Shown: positions 59,785 to 64,000 of the stretch, in pieces | Layout of the letters: every line of letters starts with the position of its first letter | Numbering within the stretch: position 1 is the first letter of the stretch | From: Tubulanus polymorphus | Lineage: Eukaryota; Nemertea; Palaeonemertea; Tubulaniformes; Tubulanidae | Assembly (NCBI RefSeq): GCF_964204645.1 | Contig: NC_134026.1 | Location: 27,050,650-27,114,649, forward strand | Reading direction: 5' to 3' | Length of the DNA stretch: 64,000 bases | Notes under the pieces: generated by a model | Told to the model about the DNA's origin: nothing | Database searches by the model: none | The model's input: only the letters and a program-made list of their open reading frames with translations | Position numbers and translations under genes: made by a program

Positions 59785-62700
59785 TACTGCACAAGCATCC
59801 GAGAAAAACTGTCTTCTGACTGGCCTTCCAAAACTGTGTCACTGAAAAATTTATATCAAAAGCAGGCTAAAGCAAGACAAGACTAACAGGCAGGGGGCCT
59901 ATTTATTGCTATAAATGGTGAATTATTGGCAACTTTCCTTCAACTATTGCAGTCGAGCTTAAAATAAACATAATGGCTATATCTAAGTCGGCGTGAAAGA
60001 TCAGGTGAAGGGCCGCACTATAGAGGCCAAGCCCAAGGGAGTTATTGATTGAAATTTGTAGTGTATCAGCTATTGCTTAAACAAAACCATGCAAATCTTG
60101 GGAAATATAGCACTACTCATAGTGTAACTCCTTTAGGTCAAAACAAGTCTATGAAAGATAATAGACTATTGTTAAAAATCAATCATAAATCAATTTAATT
60201 CAAAAGAAATCATCCTCAGACATTTTATGACATTGTTTTACTCTAATTACACATGTCTTACCGATTAAAAACATATAAGTTCTTCACATATATCGTAACT
60301 CCAGATAATTGTGTTTCCTAGAAACCTTTTACTGGTGTAATTTATTAACTAAAAGATATTATGGTAAGATTTCACAGCAGTGTTCTAGCGATATTTACTT
60401 CGTCGATTCTGATGTAAAGCCTGTGATGTACAGGTCGCAGAGGAGTTCGGCGCCGCCGTCAACTGTCAGTCAAGTCCAACTATTTACCGACCAAGAACCG
60501 ACCGAGAAAAAATTATGCGAAGCAGGTCCTCTAGCGGGCGGGCCGGCGGCGGACTAGGACCCAATGTGTTGATACCTCACTCATCAAATATATTGAAAAT
60601 ATCATCATAATTTCATACCCATTATTTTATATGTTTTGTTGATACTTTGTTACCAGCACACGAAATAATTGTCAGTAAAAAGATCGAAAATTGATAGATT
60701 TTGTTCATACGGTGTGAAATGTAGGACCGGCCTTCACCATAATGGGATTATTTCAAGCCACAAACGATTATCTCGAAACTTGTAAAAAAGCTATCCCATT
60801 TAGAAAGCTGTCATTTTAAAATGAAATCGGACCACATATTCCAACTTATTAACGGTGTGGCCGCTCAGTTCGGATCTTCAAGACTCACACACGGCCGATT
60901 GTCCAAATTCTTTAACTAGAACGCGTGTACTGCTTACTACAGTCCGAGCTTCCACGGTTATCCTAAATTGCCACTCCTGACCTCAAACGAAAATGAACTG
61001 ACAATAAACCAGTGTTCATCTGAATGTATTTCTCGATTTATTTGCTGCTTGACTAAAAACAAATTTTGACTAGAAGATGTATACATGTGCGTCAGTAATA
61101 AAGATGAATTAATCCCTCTAAAAACTCACATTACACATCAATTAATGCAGTATCTATTATAATCATTCTCATTACATTTAAACACACAACAGCAACTTGA
61201 CAGTAAATTCAAAATATATAGCCTGTGTTTTCTTCAATATGAAATTTGAATTTACAGACATTTCAAGCTGGGAAAAAGATATTAAGTGCACCACTTAACA
61301 AGTTTATTCCAGTTATGCTAAATTGCAGACCCCATAAATCGCTAGTGCCAAAGATTTAATGAGAAACAGATTATCAAATTGTTAGGTAATTTCTGTTGTG
61401 TTAGAATAAAGAATTACTCTTTCTAAAGCTTGATTATTTTGCTCTCAATTATCATAATAAATAAATATATTTTTCGTATACAACGAATGCAATACGTATT
61501 ATTAATACATTGTTCTGTAATCAAAACCAATAAGAATATACCGGTACTTATAATTTATTTATGTATATAGAATAAATTATTGAATAAGAAATACTTTTTG
61601 ATTAACAAAGAAAATAATCAAATACATCGATCTGGAACAGCGCAGTCATAGCATACCATCCCTGATGGTCGTTTTAGGAAAAGATAAACACAAGCAAAAT
61701 TGGTCAAATTTTGTTATCAAAAACATCTCAGAACCTCTAACACCTGGTAGGAATTTACAGACTAGGGCCATTTAGCTTTAAAATTTGAGAAACCAACGAT
61801 TTAACAGAATTTGCTTTGAGCAATTGAGCCCAGCAGACTATCAATATGTGATCTTATTGGTACGTATCATTGATTTAACAGTTTTCATAAAAAAATACCA
61901 GAATGATTCTTGGTAATGATGAATCCGATCACTAAATGCATATTCATTTCCTCAACAAAATTGTCTGGGCATTCACCCATAAACTTATTTACAATACAAA
62001 ATTATTAATACAACATAACTATATCTGGGTTATGCGTTTTTCACACAAATCGTAACATTCCTTAATATTCCAGAGATTCCATTTTCAAAGAACCATCCCA
62101 CTAGAATAAAGGTATCAACCTTACGATGTCATTGTATTGTTCACAGTTAAGCAAGTAATAGAGTAGACCAACTACCTTCATACCTTCCATATATTTATCA
62201 CTTTCAATGTTGCGAGCCACGACTTGCAGGCTTCAATTACAACATGCAGTATTGTTGTTAGTTAGAAGGTGGCAGCAGAGTGATCAAATAACTGGAGTCT
62301 GACAACAATCATATTATGTGGAGGTAGACTTTACTGTAAGGTGACTAGTACAGAAATAGGGCAGTCATATGACAGCACAGTGGACTAGATATATACATAG
62401 GTTCTCAAAATAATGTTAATTCAAAATGATGATTCTTCTCTCAAATATCAATATCAACAGAATACAATAAAATGTGAATTACACATAAAATCTTCATACA
62501 AATTCTATAACCCAATGAAACAAACTGATATGTTCTTCAGTTCTCTGTTAAATAACTCATATGTTATAATTTTGAACTACTTGAGTCAACAATGTTTCCA
62601 GTTATATGAGCATTTATTTTACTGATTTGTATTCTCTTAATCTCAGAACATCATATGATTACATGTAATTCAGGTGACTGATGCATCTGTGTCATGAATT

Positions 62701-63099
62701 TCTGCTCAAATTCGAAAAAAAAAATTAAACATTGTAGTTCATTTCACTAAGCCCATAGTAGTCTTATCATTCATTCATAGTTCCAATCACTAAAGCTGTT
62801 AAGATTAGCTTTAAGACATGTTGTCAAACATAAATAACCTGTACATTTATGTCATGTAGAATGTTTTTAAAACATTCAATCAGCTATCAATTATGGAATG
62901 AGACAGCTCAGCAAGTCAATATTCATTGCATCCGTATTGGCCCACACATAATAAAAATATTGGAATGTACTATCCAAAATGAGAGCCTTCAATCCAAAGA
63001 CCTCATGATCACAACATAGCATAATTGATCCCAATCCATGTTAGCAATGATGAGACTGCTTCTATATCATTTATAAAACCAACACCTCGATTCGCCAGA
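59785..63099. other. spacer upstream of IP6K
   Basis: It contains the IP6K 5' region on the left and the 3' UTR of the next minus-strand gene on the right. A GC- and CpG-rich patch at about 60,420-60,560 stands out from the AT-rich surroundings. It may be the IP6K promoter and a non-coding first exon, though it also holds an 82-codon plus frame without domain features. The rest is AT-rich and appears empty. Confidence 0.5.
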
Positions 63100-64000
63100 T
63101 CAGTTTTGTTGTAAGAGTAATTGTTCCAGTTCATCTGCTGAACGATAAAGGAATGCCGCCGATTCTCTGTATCCAGCTATCAGTTGTTTTATTGTGGCCA
63201 CTTCTTGTGGATTAAGCGTATTCTTTCCTGAACCAGCGCCTTTTTTGACAGTCAAGTCTGCAGGTCCTAAAAAGTAACATGTAGTTAGTTTGCGATATCA
63301 AAATGGCGAGTTCAGTTCAGAATTAAGGTATTAGTGGATAGGACACCATTATATATCTTACCGTTTGGCACCTGACTTGTCAAAGCACTTTGTTGCAATA
63401 GTGGATGATTGTGAGCTGGATGTTGAAAAGCTGGAAATCCAGGCCGGAATAATCCATTACCATTTGCGAATGTAAAAGCTTGCGCAAGTTCATGAGGGGG
63501 ACGAAATGCAGTGGGCGGAGCGTGTCGTGCAAATTCAGATGTAGTCTGTTTTTCAGCTGCCGGTTGAACTGTAGTTTGTGATGTCTGCTGTGATGTTGAT
63601 GTGTTGAGATTTTGTTGCGTTGATGCAGATGCTGGTGAAGATGGAGGAAGAGCATGGGTCTGGAAAATAGATCATATTCAATATTTGGATCAGACATATC
63701 AGAAAATATTCCATAAAGATGATTAGCACTACTACTGGGGAAACGTAAAATATAGGTTTAAGCCCATTAAAAATTTCTAAACACTTGGACCATAGTATGA
63801 AACATGATTGCAGCAAATATGGAAGGATCATTAGTAGTCAAGATCTAAAAGAAACATTCACCACTTGACAGCATCACACCACTAGATCATTTATTCATGC
63901 TGAAGATCTATTTAAAACATGCATAAACCAGTATACCTGTTCCTGTGCCCCAGCCACCAGAGAGGGAGGTTTTCGTGTAACTGAGTCTACACTTACGGCT
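63100..64000 (-). CDS. 3' end of an unidentified P/Q/S/T-rich protein gene (continues beyond window)
   Basis: Three exons in phase: 63937-64000 (open to the window edge), 63362-63659 and 63100-63266 with stop TGA. The reading goes from [13 protein letters not shown] through a P/S/Q/T-rich low-complexity region ([33 protein letters not shown]) to a compact C-terminus. That C-terminus is predicted to be helical: [21 protein letters not shown], then [16 protein letters not shown]. The tail looks conserved and folded. The rest resembles the disordered part of a nuclear regulator. I do not recognise the family and assign no function. Confidence 0.75.

Noticed and set aside
1-64000. CRISPR array, bacterial operon or prophage
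   Set aside because: The window is eukaryotic. The only arrays are irregular minisatellites without spacer-repeat structure.

Overview
This is an intron-dense, AT-rich animal genome segment. Every intact gene with a clear homologue is a conserved animal gene in 5 to 17 small exons joined by GT-AG introns. There are no operons or bacterial signals. The gene set (TMEM199, SFSWAP, trichoplein, GLTP, SGF29, TLCD3, IP6K) together with marine-invertebrate style LINE fragments and MITEs suggests a bilaterian invertebrate, perhaps a lophotrochozoan. That placement is inference, not proof. All exon borders below were placed by hand from splice signals, reading phase and family resemblance.

Layout. 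Positions 1-16,970 hold no gene I can support; there is one weak candidate terminal exon near 3.4 kb. An orphan signal-peptide-like first exon lies at 16,971-17,022 (minus). From 18.05 to 40.8 kb six housekeeping genes are packed closely. TMEM199 (minus) and SFSWAP (plus) are head to head across 231 bp. A 1,022-residue coiled-coil protein resembling astrin/SPAG5 (minus) follows, then trichoplein TCHP (minus). A 2.7 kb gap contains LINE debris and hairpin repeats, followed by the glycolipid transfer protein GLTP (plus) and SGF29 (minus), which are convergent. From 52.97 kb to the end lie TLCD3 (plus), IP6K (minus) and the 3' end of an unidentified P/Q/S-rich gene (minus).

The most unusual part is 41.2-53.0 kb. 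A minus-strand gene of at least 11 in-phase exons ends in one giant open exon of 1,912 codons. Read in order it encodes an SGNH/GDSL hydrolase, a C2H2-like finger, a Ulp1/SENP-type cysteine protease, an S/T/P repeat tract, a GATA-like finger, a MULE-type DDE transposase core, a SWIM finger, two C2H2-like fingers and a PHD finger. The gene is flanked by a 44-bp inverted pair (43 of 44 identical, each copy carrying TGACGTCA), by subterminal tandem repeats and by MITEs. It looks like a very large, probably autonomous DNA transposon, or a host gene recently derived from one.

Functional themes. The normal genes cover V-ATPase assembly (TMEM199), splicing (SFSWAP), spindle/centriole/cilium coiled coils (SPAG5-like, TCHP), sphingolipid handling (GLTP, TLCD3), histone-mark reading (SGF29) and inositol pyrophosphate synthesis (IP6K). 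They do not form one pathway and appear to be ordinary neighbours.
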